A DNA stretch of 64,000 nt from an uncultured Dehalococcoidia bacterium (GTDB lineage: Bacteria; Chloroflexota; Dehalococcoidia; Lucifugimonadales; JAAXIE01). The position numbers and the translations under genes were made by a program. Shown piece by piece: positions 28,333-36,172 of the stretch (the stretch's first letter is position 1; every line of letters starts with the position of its first letter). The DNA lies in assembly GCA_951813255.1 (NCBI GenBank), contig OX638353.1:2091472-2155471 (forward strand). The letters are read 5' to 3'. Below the pieces are notes generated by a model, which was not told the origin of the DNA, made no database searches, and worked only from the letters and a program-made list of their open reading frames with translations.

Positions 28333-29598
28333 TTGTTCCAAGCGCTGCTGAAGAAGCTATTTCGGTCCGCTGAAGCCACTCTGCAGGTCAATAGCCGCGT
28401 TGTCGCTGCCCTTGCAGGGGCCCGGGCCCACCAGAGGACCTCGCTAGCCCTGCGCTACTGGGGCTGGCGGAAGCTCTTCAACCTCCTGCTGGTGGAGTTG
28501 CAACTCCGATTTGGACGTACTCGAGTTTGGGGTTACCCCTTCGAGTGGGAGATAGACACCACCAACATCTGCCAGCTTAAATGCCCCCTCTGCCACACAG
28601 GACTCGGTACAGTGCATCGCGACAAGGGCGTGATGCACTTCGACACTTACACCTCCACTGTTGACCAAATCAAGGACTACTGCATCTGGCTCAGCCTATA
28701 TAGCTGGGGCGAACCGTTCCTCAACCGCGACATCGACCGCTTCATCGCCTACGCCCACGAGAAACGCATCGCCACCATAGTGAGCAGCAATCTCAACAAA
28801 CCCCTGACACCAGAGATGGCTGAACGTCTGGTCCAGTCGGGTCTGGACGTGCTGATTGTCTCCCTAGACGGCACCACCCAAGATGTGTACGAGGTGTACC
28901 GGGTCACCGGCCACCTGGACCGGGTGCTGGATAACTTGCGTCTCATCGTGGAAACCCGGAAGCGGCTCCGTTCCAAGACCCCATTCCTCGAATGGCAGTA
29001 CATAGTGATGCGCCAAAACGAGCACCAGATCGATGACGCGAAGCGCATGGCCGAGGAGTTGGGGGTGGACACTATCACATTCAAGCCCGTCGACTTCCCC
29101 CACGGCTCAGAGGACATCGAGTTGGCCCGCCAGTGGCTCCCCAGGGCTGAGATGGAAGCCCGCTTAGCCAACCCCTTTCGTAAGCCCTACGCTGAGGATG
29201 GGGGCCGCTGCTGGAGGCTGTGGCGTAGCGCTGTGGTCAACTGGGACGGGGGATATGCTCCCTGCTGCTACCTCACCGACGCGGGCGACGACTTCGGCGA
29301 TGTGCGGAACCACTCTATCAAGGAAATATGGAACAACCACGCCTACCGCACAGCGAGGGGCTTGTTCCACAAGTCGGGTACGCCCAAACAGTACGTCGGC
29401 TGCATGGACTGCAGCGCGTACACGAACTCCGAGGCAGCCAAATCCCGCGACGCAGCCAGCCTTCCGCGCCGCAATGGACATCGGCCCACCGCTGGGGTTC
29501 CGGTCACTCTGAACGTGGCGGGCAAGGACAACGCTCTCGAAGAGTTGGCGCAGCATGCGGCAAGACCGAAGGCCAGCCCCACCGCTCCCGACGACTAG
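28333..29598 (+). CDS. Radical SAM protein with SPASM-like Cys cluster
   Basis: 421 residues. The radical SAM [4Fe-4S] motif is CQLKCPLC, followed by YSWGEPFLNRDI. The C-terminal part has additional cysteines (CWRLW, APCCYLTDAGDDFGDVRN, GCMDC) as in SPASM-type auxiliary clusters. The final ~60 residues are Ala/Arg-rich and nonconserved-looking. Start TTG 28333 has no clear ribosome-binding site. Family members mature peptides or modify small substrates; no precursor peptide gene was seen nearby. Divergent from the TPP enzyme. Confidence 0.88.
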   Translation: MFQALLKKLFRSAEATLQVNSRVVAALAGARAHQRTSLALRYWGWRKLFNLLLVELQLRFGRTRVWGYPFEWEIDTTNICQLKCPLCHTGLGTVHRDKGVMHFDTYTSTVDQIKDYCIWLSLYSWGEPFLNRDIDRFIAYAHEKRIATIVSSNLNKPLTPEMAERLVQSGLDVLIVSLDGTTQDVYEVYRVTGHLDRVLDNLRLIVETRKRLRSKTPFLEWQYIVMRQNEHQIDDAKRMAEELGVDTITFKPVDFPHGSEDIELARQWLPRAEMEARLANPFRKPYAEDGGRCWRLWRSAVVNWDGGYAPCCYLTDAGDDFGDVRNHSIKEIWNNHAYRTARGLFHKSGTPKQYVGCMDCSAYTNSEAAKSRDAASLPRRNGHRPTAGVPVTLNVAGKDNALEELAQHAARPKASPTAPDD

Positions 29599-29994
29599 CG
29601 CACTGCTCACGCCGAAGAACATCGGCAGGCCTGAGCACCCGCCCTCCACCGCCAACCGGACCGTTGTGTATAGCTGTCCGGAGCTGTTCGGACCTCTCTT
29701 CTGGACTCGGCACACGTACGCACGGCTTCGTTCACAAACTTGAAGTCCGGCGGTAATTCGTTTCCATACGCAAAGGAATGAAGCTGTCTCTGAGAGGTAC
29801 CGCTTGTAGACTAAAGCGCTGCATACGATAGGACTTACAATGATTATTAGTCATAATATTGGAGAGTACCAATGGATAGCGTTAGCAACTTAGGGTAGGA
29901 GGGCAACCGCAATAGGGTGTAGAATCAGAAGCTCCATACCTGAGGTGCACCTGCCCAGACCTCGGAAGAGTCTTAGGATTGGCTTGGAACTAAC
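29599..29994. other. Intergenic region upstream of the MarR gene
   Basis: About 395 bases after the radical SAM gene. It contains the AT-rich inverted repeat annotated separately; otherwise no gene or RNA recognised. Confidence 0.4.
29839..29860 (+). promoter_or_regulatory. AT-rich inverted repeat, possible MarR operator
   Basis: AATGATTATTAGTCATAATATT is a near-palindrome (AAT-ATTAT / ATAAT-ATT) in an otherwise GC-rich area, about 135 bases before the MarR start. MarR regulators usually bind AT-rich palindromes near their own gene. Confidence 0.4.
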
Positions 29995-30483
29995 TTGAAC
30001 CAAACCCGCGAGCAATCTCAGGACAGCTCTCCTACCGCACCACCCCTCGATCTTGGGGCCTGTGTCGCTGGACTGGTGAATGTGGTGGCCAAGGGCATGG
30101 CCGAACTGGTCGCCCCCCACAATCTTCAGCCCTTGGAGTTCGCTCTCCTGCGCTTATTTCTCCGGAAGGAGCGCTGGACCACTACCGAATTGGCCCAAGT
30201 TCTCCCTGTCACGACGTCGCGGATCAGCCGGGTGGTCACCAAGCTGGTGGAGATGGGCCTCCTGCGCAGGCGCCGCCAGCGCAACGATCGCCGCCTAGTC
30301 TGGATCTCCCTGACTGCCGAGGGAAAGGCCCTGACCACTGAACTTCATCAGCAGGTCCAAGCCTACGACGCCAGCCTCGCCAAGGGCCTGAGCCCCGAAG
30401 AAATGGCCACCTTCTCCTCCCTAGTCTCCCGCATCCTAGCCAACTGCGCATCCTTGGAAGTCCCTGAAGCCGACGAAGAGTAG
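29995..30483 (+). CDS. MarR-family transcriptional regulator
   Basis: 162 residues. Winged helix with TELAQVLPVTTSRISRVVTK as recognition helix, LVEMGLLRRRRQRNDRRLVW as the wing, and flanking dimerisation helices. TTG 29995 is the best in-frame start, but without a clear ribosome-binding site. It converges with the LLM oxidoreductase gene, nine bases away. It may regulate itself or the neighbouring oxidative genes via the inverted repeat at 29839; ligand unknown. Confidence 0.9.
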   Translation: MNQTREQSQDSSPTAPPLDLGACVAGLVNVVAKGMAELVAPHNLQPLEFALLRLFLRKERWTTTELAQVLPVTTSRISRVVTKLVEMGLLRRRRQRNDRRLVWISLTAEGKALTTELHQQVQAYDASLAKGLSPEEMATFSSLVSRILANCASLEVPEADEE

Positions 30484-30491
30484 GCACTCCG

Positions 30492-31556
30492 CTACCAGGA
30501 CTTCAGGACCGGAAGCACCTCTTTCGCAAATAGCTTCAAGCCCCGCTCCGCGACGTGGAAGGGCGTACCACCGAACCTGAAGGCGACGTTCCACTCGAAA
30601 TCGCCAAGCAGAGCGCGACGCTCTTCAAGTCCGCGTAGAATCTTGTCCGGCGTGCCCCAACTGGCAGCCTTCATGAACCCTTCCACCGCACCCTCAAGGC
30701 CAGCCGAACGGGCGATCTCGGCTTTCTGCTGGTAAGCGTTGTAGCCTTTTACGGACTTGAAATGGTCGGCTAGGAACTCGTAGTGGTAGAAGTTGCTCTC
30801 GACGAACTTGCCTTGGTACTGGCGGGCCTCGTCTTCGCACTGCTCGAGGTCGCTACCGCATATGACAAACTCGGTGAGCATCAGTGGCGGTGGCTCGGTG
30901 CCGTGGAACTCACGGTGCAACTCCCGGCCTTTTTCGATTCCAGGCATCCGCATTTCCCAAGGACGGTCGGCGAACATGACAATGTGCGCCCCCAGCTTGG
31001 CCGCTGAAAGAATGGACTCGTCGCTAGCGGCAACAGCATAGATGCGCCCATCGAAGGAATGCTGCGGCCGGGGCCGGAGTTCCGTGCGGGCTTGGGGGTA
31101 GTAGGGACCGTCGCCCTCGATGAAGCCCGTCCTGAGAGCTTCGACGATCATAGGGGCTGCTTCATCGAAACGGTCGCGCGATTCGTCCATGCTGATGCCG
31201 AAGGTCTCAAACTCGCGCCGCGCCAGACCACGGCCGAATCCCAAGCGCAGGCGCCCGTTGCTCAGCAGGTCAAGGACCGCAGCATTCTCCGCCACCCGCA
31301 AGGGGTTGTGCCAAGGGAGTATCACGGCTGCAGTCCCCACGTCGACGTGGGGATGTTTGGCAGCAACGTGGGTCATCACCTGGAGGTTGTCGGGCACGAA
31401 GGAGTAGTCGTTGAAATGGTGCTCCGCCGACCAAACGCTATCGAACCCCTCATCGGCAGCCATCTCCGCAAGACGCAACTCCTCCTCCCACGCTTGGGCA
31501 TCGGAGCCATCCTCCCAGCCATAACTGGAGAAGATCATCATCATTCCTACATCCAT
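30492..31556 (-). CDS. LLM-class flavin-dependent oxidoreductase
   Basis: 354 residues. Luciferase-like fold: AADEGFDSVWSAEHHFNDYS, VDVGTAAVILPWHNPLRVAE and GRLRLGFGRGLARREFETFG are the family blocks, with GTPDKILRGLEE near the end. ATG 31556 has AGGAG seven bases upstream. It is distinct from the 23772-24917 copy (different length, low similarity outside the blocks). Redundant LLM oxidoreductases are characteristic of SAR202-type genomes. Substrate unknown. Confidence 0.93.
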   Translation of the reverse strand: MDVGMMMIFSSYGWEDGSDAQAWEEELRLAEMAADEGFDSVWSAEHHFNDYSFVPDNLQVMTHVAAKHPHVDVGTAAVILPWHNPLRVAENAAVLDLLSNGRLRLGFGRGLARREFETFGISMDESRDRFDEAAPMIVEALRTGFIEGDGPYYPQARTELRPRPQHSFDGRIYAVAASDESILSAAKLGAHIVMFADRPWEMRMPGIEKGRELHREFHGTEPPPLMLTEFVICGSDLEQCEDEARQYQGKFVESNFYHYEFLADHFKSVKGYNAYQQKAEIARSAGLEGAVEGFMKAASWGTPDKILRGLEERRALLGDFEWNVAFRFGGTPFHVAERGLKLFAKEVLPVLKSW

Positions 31557-31694
31557 CGGATAGCTCCTTTCGCTCGTTCAACTCCGCCCCGCCGGACTCG
31601 GAAAGGCCCACATGCAATTCGCGCGCATTATACCCCGTGAAGGTGGACCGCCATCAGTCAGTTTATGCCACCGAGCCCGGAGAGACCCCTCTCA

Positions 31695-32252
31695 TCAGAC
31701 CCAGTAGACCGGGTAACGCCTAGACTTGGGAATGTTGTTCACGACCAGAGCCACCAGCAAGAGCAGCAAGGCACCCAACCCCGCTGGCATCAACACATAC
31801 AGGAAGCCAAGGTCGTGCACGGTCTCCCCGCCTATGACGGCTATCAGTGCAGTTGCGCCTCCGGGGGGATGCACCGTGTCTGTCAGCATCATGGCCACAA
31901 TTGCCAAGGCCACGGCGAGGCCTGCTGAAACGAAGTTGTCTCCCCCTACCTGAAAAACCGCCACACCGATCACGGCGGATATCACATGCCCACCGATGAG
32001 GTTCCTCGGCTGAGCCAGTGGGCTCGAGATTACGCCATAGATGAGGACTGCGGATGCTCCAAAGGAGCCGAGGATGAGGAGGGCATCTCTTGGTTCGAAG
32101 AACCTCGCGGACAATAGGGCTGCGATTCCGATTCCGAGCGCTGCTCCGAGGGAGGCCCAGAACACCTCTGCGAGGTTCTTGCTGGGGATGCCTAGTCTGA
32201 GCGGGCGCGTCTCCGCACCTCTCATCTTGGAGAAGTACTCACGCAGGCTCAA
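31695..32252 (-). CDS. HPP-family membrane protein
   Basis: 185 residues. Four hydrophobic segments and the signature DTVHPPGGATAL. HPP-family proteins are integral membrane proteins, some linked to nitrite transport in plastids and cyanobacteria. TTG 32252 has AGGAG seven bases upstream and is preferred to TTG 32276. The neighbouring genes are an LLM oxidoreductase and a gene of unknown function, so role is not indicated. Confidence 0.9.
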   Translation of the reverse strand: MSLREYFSKMRGAETRPLRLGIPSKNLAEVFWASLGAALGIGIAALLSARFFEPRDALLILGSFGASAVLIYGVISSPLAQPRNLIGGHVISAVIGVAVFQVGGDNFVSAGLAVALAIVAMMLTDTVHPPGGATALIAVIGGETVHDLGFLYVLMPAGLGALLLLLVALVVNNIPKSRRYPVYWV

Positions 32253-32350
32253 GGCAGGACTCCTTCCTAGTGACAAACGGAGGAACTTCCACGGAAGCCA
32301 CTACTAGGTAGAATAGGTCTGAGAGCAGGCACGGGCTTCCATGTCAATTT

Positions 32351-33496
32351 CTAAGCCAGCATTGCCGAGTCCCTTATCAACTCGTTCATGCACCGTTCCC
32401 TGTATTGCAGAAAGGCGTCGACGTGATCTACCGTTCCAACACAGTCGCCCCATTGAAAGTTGTCAGGATGCCATTCGGAGTTGGGAAGGCTCTTCTCGAC
32501 TAGCGGAGGAGGAGCGAGGCGAGCAACGCTACCATACAGCTGAAATGCCCTGCTGAGAAGAAGCGAACGTAGAGTGCCAGAAAAATCCGTAGGCTTCAGA
32601 AAGTTTGATGGGACGTAGGCGAGATTGGCCGGGCTCGTATAAAGTCCAAATAGCGGTGGAGGGTTGGACGGAGGGTTCGTAGAAGGTTCTACTTTGAACT
32701 CTTCTCGCCAACGATTCTCATGCGCCTTGTGGTCAGCCAGATGCGCCAACTGGTACCCTTTTGGCCCACGCTTGCGAAATGGTCCTCCGGTTAACACGTA
32801 AGCCCACAAGTGCTTTGGGTAGTCATTATCGTCCAAGCGTAGGGAATCGGTTGGTCGTTCAGAGGAAGCGCCGGCCCGACCCTTGAATTGAGCGATCTCT
32901 TGACTACCAGCGTGTCTACGAACGCCTGGGAATGCGCACGGGGAACCGTCCCACAAGTAGATGTCGGGGTTTATGCCTATTCGCAGTAATTCCGCCGACC
33001 AAGTCCGTCGGTTGACGCCATTGTCATCAACAACCCGCTGAACGATTTGGGGATGCAAAAATCTAACCAACGGGGTTATCACTCTAGCAAGTTGGAGCAC
33101 ATCGTTTTCGTCCGGCTGTGGCCAGTCTGGCCATGCTACGCGCGGGGTACGCTTGGACGGTTCAGGTATTGAGGAGACAGGCGGCGCCTTCTGGGGGTCA
33201 CCCGCGTTCTGGCGGAATTTTTGATACAGACCGGCGGCCTGTCTCAACGTGGCGGTCCCGTTCAGAACGTTCCCAGCAATAGGAATCTTGTGCCGCGTTG
33301 GTCGGTTCTGATTGGCGTCTTCCGTGGAGTAGGTGAGGCGTCGCATCAGCGACACCATGCCGTCTTCTTTGAAGTGGACGTCCAAGTCGTCCTCAAATCG
33401 CTCAACACGTCTGCAGTTGGATACCCTGGCGGTGACGGCACGCTTGGCTAAACTACAAACGTCCTCTAGGTAGCGTCTAAATGCGATTTCCTGCAC
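32351..33496 (-). CDS. Unrecognised 381-residue protein, possible HNH-like nuclease
   Basis: GTG 33496 has AGGAG seven bases upstream. The N-terminus is Arg-rich; the C-terminal half has GPKGYQLAHLADHKAHENR, then GLYTSPANLAYVPSNFLKPT, resembling the His-Asn spacing of HNH-type nucleases, although the third metal ligand is not clear. No membrane segment or signal. Next on the same strand lies a defective tRNA gene, and toxin-antitoxin and transporter remnants beyond, so it may belong to an old inserted segment. Whether it is a nuclease needs a profile search; I give this as a guess only. Confidence 0.6.
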   Translation of the reverse strand: MQEIAFRRYLEDVCSLAKRAVTARVSNCRRVERFEDDLDVHFKEDGMVSLMRRLTYSTEDANQNRPTRHKIPIAGNVLNGTATLRQAAGLYQKFRQNAGDPQKAPPVSSIPEPSKRTPRVAWPDWPQPDENDVLQLARVITPLVRFLHPQIVQRVVDDNGVNRRTWSAELLRIGINPDIYLWDGSPCAFPGVRRHAGSQEIAQFKGRAGASSERPTDSLRLDDNDYPKHLWAYVLTGGPFRKRGPKGYQLAHLADHKAHENRWREEFKVEPSTNPPSNPPPLFGLYTSPANLAYVPSNFLKPTDFSGTLRSLLLSRAFQLYGSVARLAPPPLVEKSLPNSEWHPDNFQWGDCVGTVDHVDAFLQYRERCMNELIRDSAMLA

Positions 33497-33731
33497 GAAC
33501 GCGCTCCTACTTAGTGCTCAGCGACATGGATCGCCGGACCCAAGCTTGAAACTCAGATTCCAACGCCGCACCGTGTCGGCGTTGACCCTCACCTTCCGGA
33601 CCAGACCCCCCACATGAAACCGGCGGCCAGCCGGAAGGGCCAGCCGGTCGAGGAAGTCATAGGAAACTCCTCCGGCTCGGCGTTGCGGACATAGGCCTAC
33701 ACGGGCCAGTTATGAATACTGTGAGAGAAAG

Positions 33732-33803
33732 TGGGCCCTCCAGGGTTCGGACCTGGGACCTGCCGGTTATGAGCCGGACGCTCTACCACTGAGCTAAGTA
33801 CAC
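33732..33803 (-). tRNA. tRNA-Met/Ile2-like (CAU), probably a pseudogene
   Basis: 72 bases fold as a tRNA with D-arm GCTC/GAGC, anticodon loop CTCATAA (anticodon CAU), variable AGGTC, and T-stem CCAGG/CCTGG. Defects: two acceptor mismatches (5' GTGTACT against 3' AGGGCCC; GGGCCCT would be expected), mismatch T27-C43 in the anticodon stem, and C at position 55 where U is near-universal (T-loop TCCGAAC). CCA is not encoded. It could be a nonfunctional copy or an element border. Confidence 0.75.
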
Positions 33804-33839
33804 TTAGGGTCAATCTTTTCACGCGTTCGTTCTTATGTC

Positions 33840-33888
33840 AAGGAAATCCTGTCCTCAGGGGAAACCGGACCTCTCCATGACCCAGGAC
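33840..33888 (+). repeat. Imperfect direct repeat, left copy
   Basis: The core GTCCTCAGGGGAAACCGGAC resembles the segment at 34695-34742 (GTCCTCAGGGAGACCCGACC), with similar flanks (aGGAAA before, CTCC after). The pair brackets the broken toxin-antitoxin genes. Confidence 0.45.
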
Positions 33889-33959
33889 CACAGCACCTTT
33901 CTTTCACATCGGACTCTCGAAGATTGCAGGTATACTCATTGAGGCGGCTCCGAACTACC

Positions 33960-34182
33960 TTGAGGCAAAAGCTTACCATCACGGTTGATGCTGGGGTGCT
34001 CCGCATGGCGAGGCGTTATGGTCGGTCCCATGGCGTGTCCCTTTCGGCCCTGGTCGAGCAAGCTCTCAGGGAAATGGGGGAGCACGTCGTCTTTATCCTC
34101 GCGCTGGAGAGGCATGTTTCGGGCAGCGGAGCGCGAAGGCGACCCGCGTTACGATGCTCTGGCACAGAAGTACCTTCAATGA
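33960..34182 (+). pseudogene. RHH antitoxin (DUF6364-like), frameshifted
   Basis: The first frame reads RQKLTITVDAGVLRMARRY, then GVSLSALVEQALREM, a ribbon-helix-helix antitoxin head. The frame then moves, and the family tail appears in another frame: SRWRGMFRAAEREGDPRYDA, LAQKYLQ, ending TGA at 34180-34182. The shift coincides with a run of five G near 34076, where a single slip would fix it; a sequencing error there is possible. The toxin ATG overlaps the stop (ATGA), the usual coupling. Confidence 0.7.
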
Positions 34183-34319
34183 TGCTTCTGGACGCTGCCC
34201 TACTCATTGAAGTCGAACACTTCTTGAACTGCAGGGCTGATTGGGTTGGCGAACGTGGGGCAAATGCTGGCGGCCCGGAAAGCTTCAAACTATCGGCCTC
34301 AGTCTTATCTGCGCCCTAA
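34179..34319 (+). pseudogene. Truncated VapC (PIN-domain) toxin
   Basis: The start MMLLDAALLIEVEHFL aligns with the PIN start (usually LLDVN-type), with the catalytic Asp kept but the next acidic/Asn position changed. The later GPESFKLSASVLS resembles the second PIN block. It stops after 46 codons where VapC has about 130. It lies directly after the antitoxin with an ATGA overlap. Too short to be an active RNase. Confidence 0.7.
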
Positions 34320-34785
34320 CCCGCCTGCATCCGAGCCCATCGTCCCATACCGCCCCTTCGCCCTGCGCCGGCAACCATGACATTTACCCCTTGCCCCCTC
34401 CCCTTGCCCGGCCTATATCATGTATCTAAGCCTCATGAGCCCCCGCTCACCGGGCCTATTCCAATCAAAGGAAGTCCCATCGCAAACTACGACAGGGCCC
34501 CCAGTCATCAACCCCAAGCGGAGCAGTCGGTCCCGCGAAATCCGCACTTGCAGTCCCGATTTTTCACCGTACAGATACGAAAAATTGCACATCCCGCAGT
34601 TTTCGCAGTCTTCTCAGATACAAAACTACCTCGCCACAGCTACAAAGCGACTGCGAAAACTGCGAAAAAAGGCCTGCCCGTGCAGACTACAAAACCAAGG
34701 AAAGCGTGTCCTCAGGGAGACCCGACCACTCCCCATTGTCCAGTCCCCGAAGCACTTCCCACTTGGGCACTCTTTGAAGATTACA
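34320..34785. other. Noncoding element with promoter-like head and CAGATACRAAA repeats
   Basis: ATGACATTT (34377-34385) is followed by TTGCCC (34391-34396), a 17-base gap and TATATC (34414-34419). Four CAG(A/C)TAC-type words then follow near 34572, 34615, 34637 and 34683. The same head-and-repeat layout occurs at 35760-36040. Long frames in this stretch show no family motif. Confidence 0.45.
34695..34742 (+). repeat. Imperfect direct repeat, right copy
   Basis: Partner of 33840-33888; see that entry. Spacing is ~855 bases. Confidence 0.45.
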
Positions 34786-35195
34786 CGATGATGTTGGAGG
34801 GTCTGCGATGACGGTAGAGACGCCGCCGGTATTGGAGGCGAATACCTGAACGAGCAGGAAGGGCACGGGACTGAGGTTCAGGGTGCGACAACAGACAGGG
34901 TGACTGGTACCGTCAGTACCACAACCGTCACGTTGTCCAGGAACGCGGAAGCCACAGCGCACCGTATGGCTGCCCACTCGAACACGCCCGTCCTGCCAGC
35001 TATCTCTGCCAGCGACACCATCGCCGCCAGCAGCAGGATCACTTCCAGATCCACGTATGAAAGTGCCTGTTGCTCGCTGAGAACCCCGAGCATGACCATG
35101 GCTATAGCGCCTAGGACGGCGATCAGGACCGGGGGTATCCGGCCGACGGCGATGAGGAGGTAGACGATGCTGAATATGGCTACGGCTGTTGGCAT
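34786..35195 (-). pseudogene. ArsB/NhaD-type permease, internally deleted and frameshifted
   Basis: From ATG 35195, hydrophobic text reads like the start of a citrate/arsenite permease (GAIAMVMLGVLSEQQALSY, VDLEVILLLAAMVSLAEIAG, GVFEWAAIRCA), then jumps to SAFLDNVTVVVLTVPVTLS, so ~30-40 residues between are missing. In another frame the family continues with SPVPFLLVQVFASNTGGV, then TVIADPP, then is lost. Fewer than 150 of ~420 usual residues remain. Confidence 0.75.
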
Positions 35196-35304
35196 GGCTC
35201 AGTTAGCAGGCGGAGCGACCGTCCTCAGCCTCGCGTTCCGCGTGAGGCACCTGTCGGGTATCACTGTAGCCCGCCTGGACCGCGGCAGGGGCACTAGATG
35301 GGCA

Positions 35305-35637
35305 TCAGTCCCCCAGCAGGACATACACTGCCGCTGATGGGGTGAGGTCGACGTGGGTATGGCCCCTGCCCGTGACGTCTTCCATGATGCGGATATCGCC
35401 CGCGCGCAGGACGCGCTTTGCGCCGTCGCTGGCCCCGATCTCGACCTCCCCCGACAGGTGGACAATGAGCCTGCGTTCGGGCAGGGGGTGAAAGTCCATG
35501 TTGCGGGAGCCGTCAAACTCCTGGACCCGTACCTCGGATACGTTGAGTAAGGCTCCAAGCTCGGGGTGATCTGAAAGGTTCAGGTCCTCTATGTGGCTCT
35601 CGCCGTTGGCGTCGGGGAATATCCGGTATATTGCCAT
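35305..35637 (-). CDS. Small cupin-domain protein
   Basis: 110 residues. ATG 35637 is preceded by GGGAGGGG. A single cupin: RNMDFHPLPERRLIVHLSG, EVEIGASDG and GDIRIMEDVTGRGHTHVD, whose GHTHVD supplies a His-x-His-type metal site. The family includes dioxygenases and binding proteins; short single-domain members cannot be assigned. It is intact, with the broken permease downstream on the same strand. Confidence 0.82.
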   Translation of the reverse strand: MAIYRIFPDANGESHIEDLNLSDHPELGALLNVSEVRVQEFDGSRNMDFHPLPERRLIVHLSGEVEIGASDGAKRVLRAGDIRIMEDVTGRGHTHVDLTPSAAVYVLLGD

Positions 35638-36172
35638 TGCCCCTCCCTGTGCATGCTGTAGTGGTAAACCTTAGCCGAACTCTGTGGCAGTCAGTTCAGG
35701 ACAATAGCATCTAGGCGACACTGGCCGCCATAGGGAACTGAAACATCGTCGGCCACTCCATGACATTTTCTCCTTGCCCGCCTGCCGCCCCCCTGATACG
35801 CTGGAATCAGCCAAGTGCGCCCTGAAGAAATGGAAGACATATGACCTTCGCGCGCGATCGCATGGCCGGCTGCCTGCTCCGTAACGCCGCCCCAGCGAAC
35901 AAGTTTCAGATAGAATTCAGATACGGGCAGACGAAAAACTCGAGTAGTTTCAGCTACGAAACCATGTTTCCCAGATACAAACAGTCTCGCGGCCCCGCTA
36001 CGGAGATGCGAGCCTCCAATGCCAGTTCCAGCTACGAAACGCTCCGAACGCAGCGAGCCCCTCTCGCATCCGGCGCTGCCACGTACAGCGGCGGATCCGA
36101 AGTTACGTTTACACCCATGGCCCCAGTTGCTAACCTTCAACCACATCCAAATACGGTAACGAGGGCAGCGTA
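35638..36172. other. Long intergenic leader upstream of glyQS with promoter-like head and repeats
   Basis: ATGACATTTT (35760-35769), TTGCCC (35774-35779), a 17-base gap and TACGCT (35797-35802), then CAG(A/C)TAC-type words near 35918, 35951, 35972 and 36029. The layout matches 34377-34690. If it is a promoter, glyQS has a ~370-base leader; I see no T-box core (AGGGTGG-type) in it. Confidence 0.45.

Noticed and set aside
35638..36172. T-box or glycine riboswitch upstream of glyQS
   Set aside because: No T-box core or glycine-aptamer signature was recognised in the leader; the promoter-like head and repeats are reported instead.
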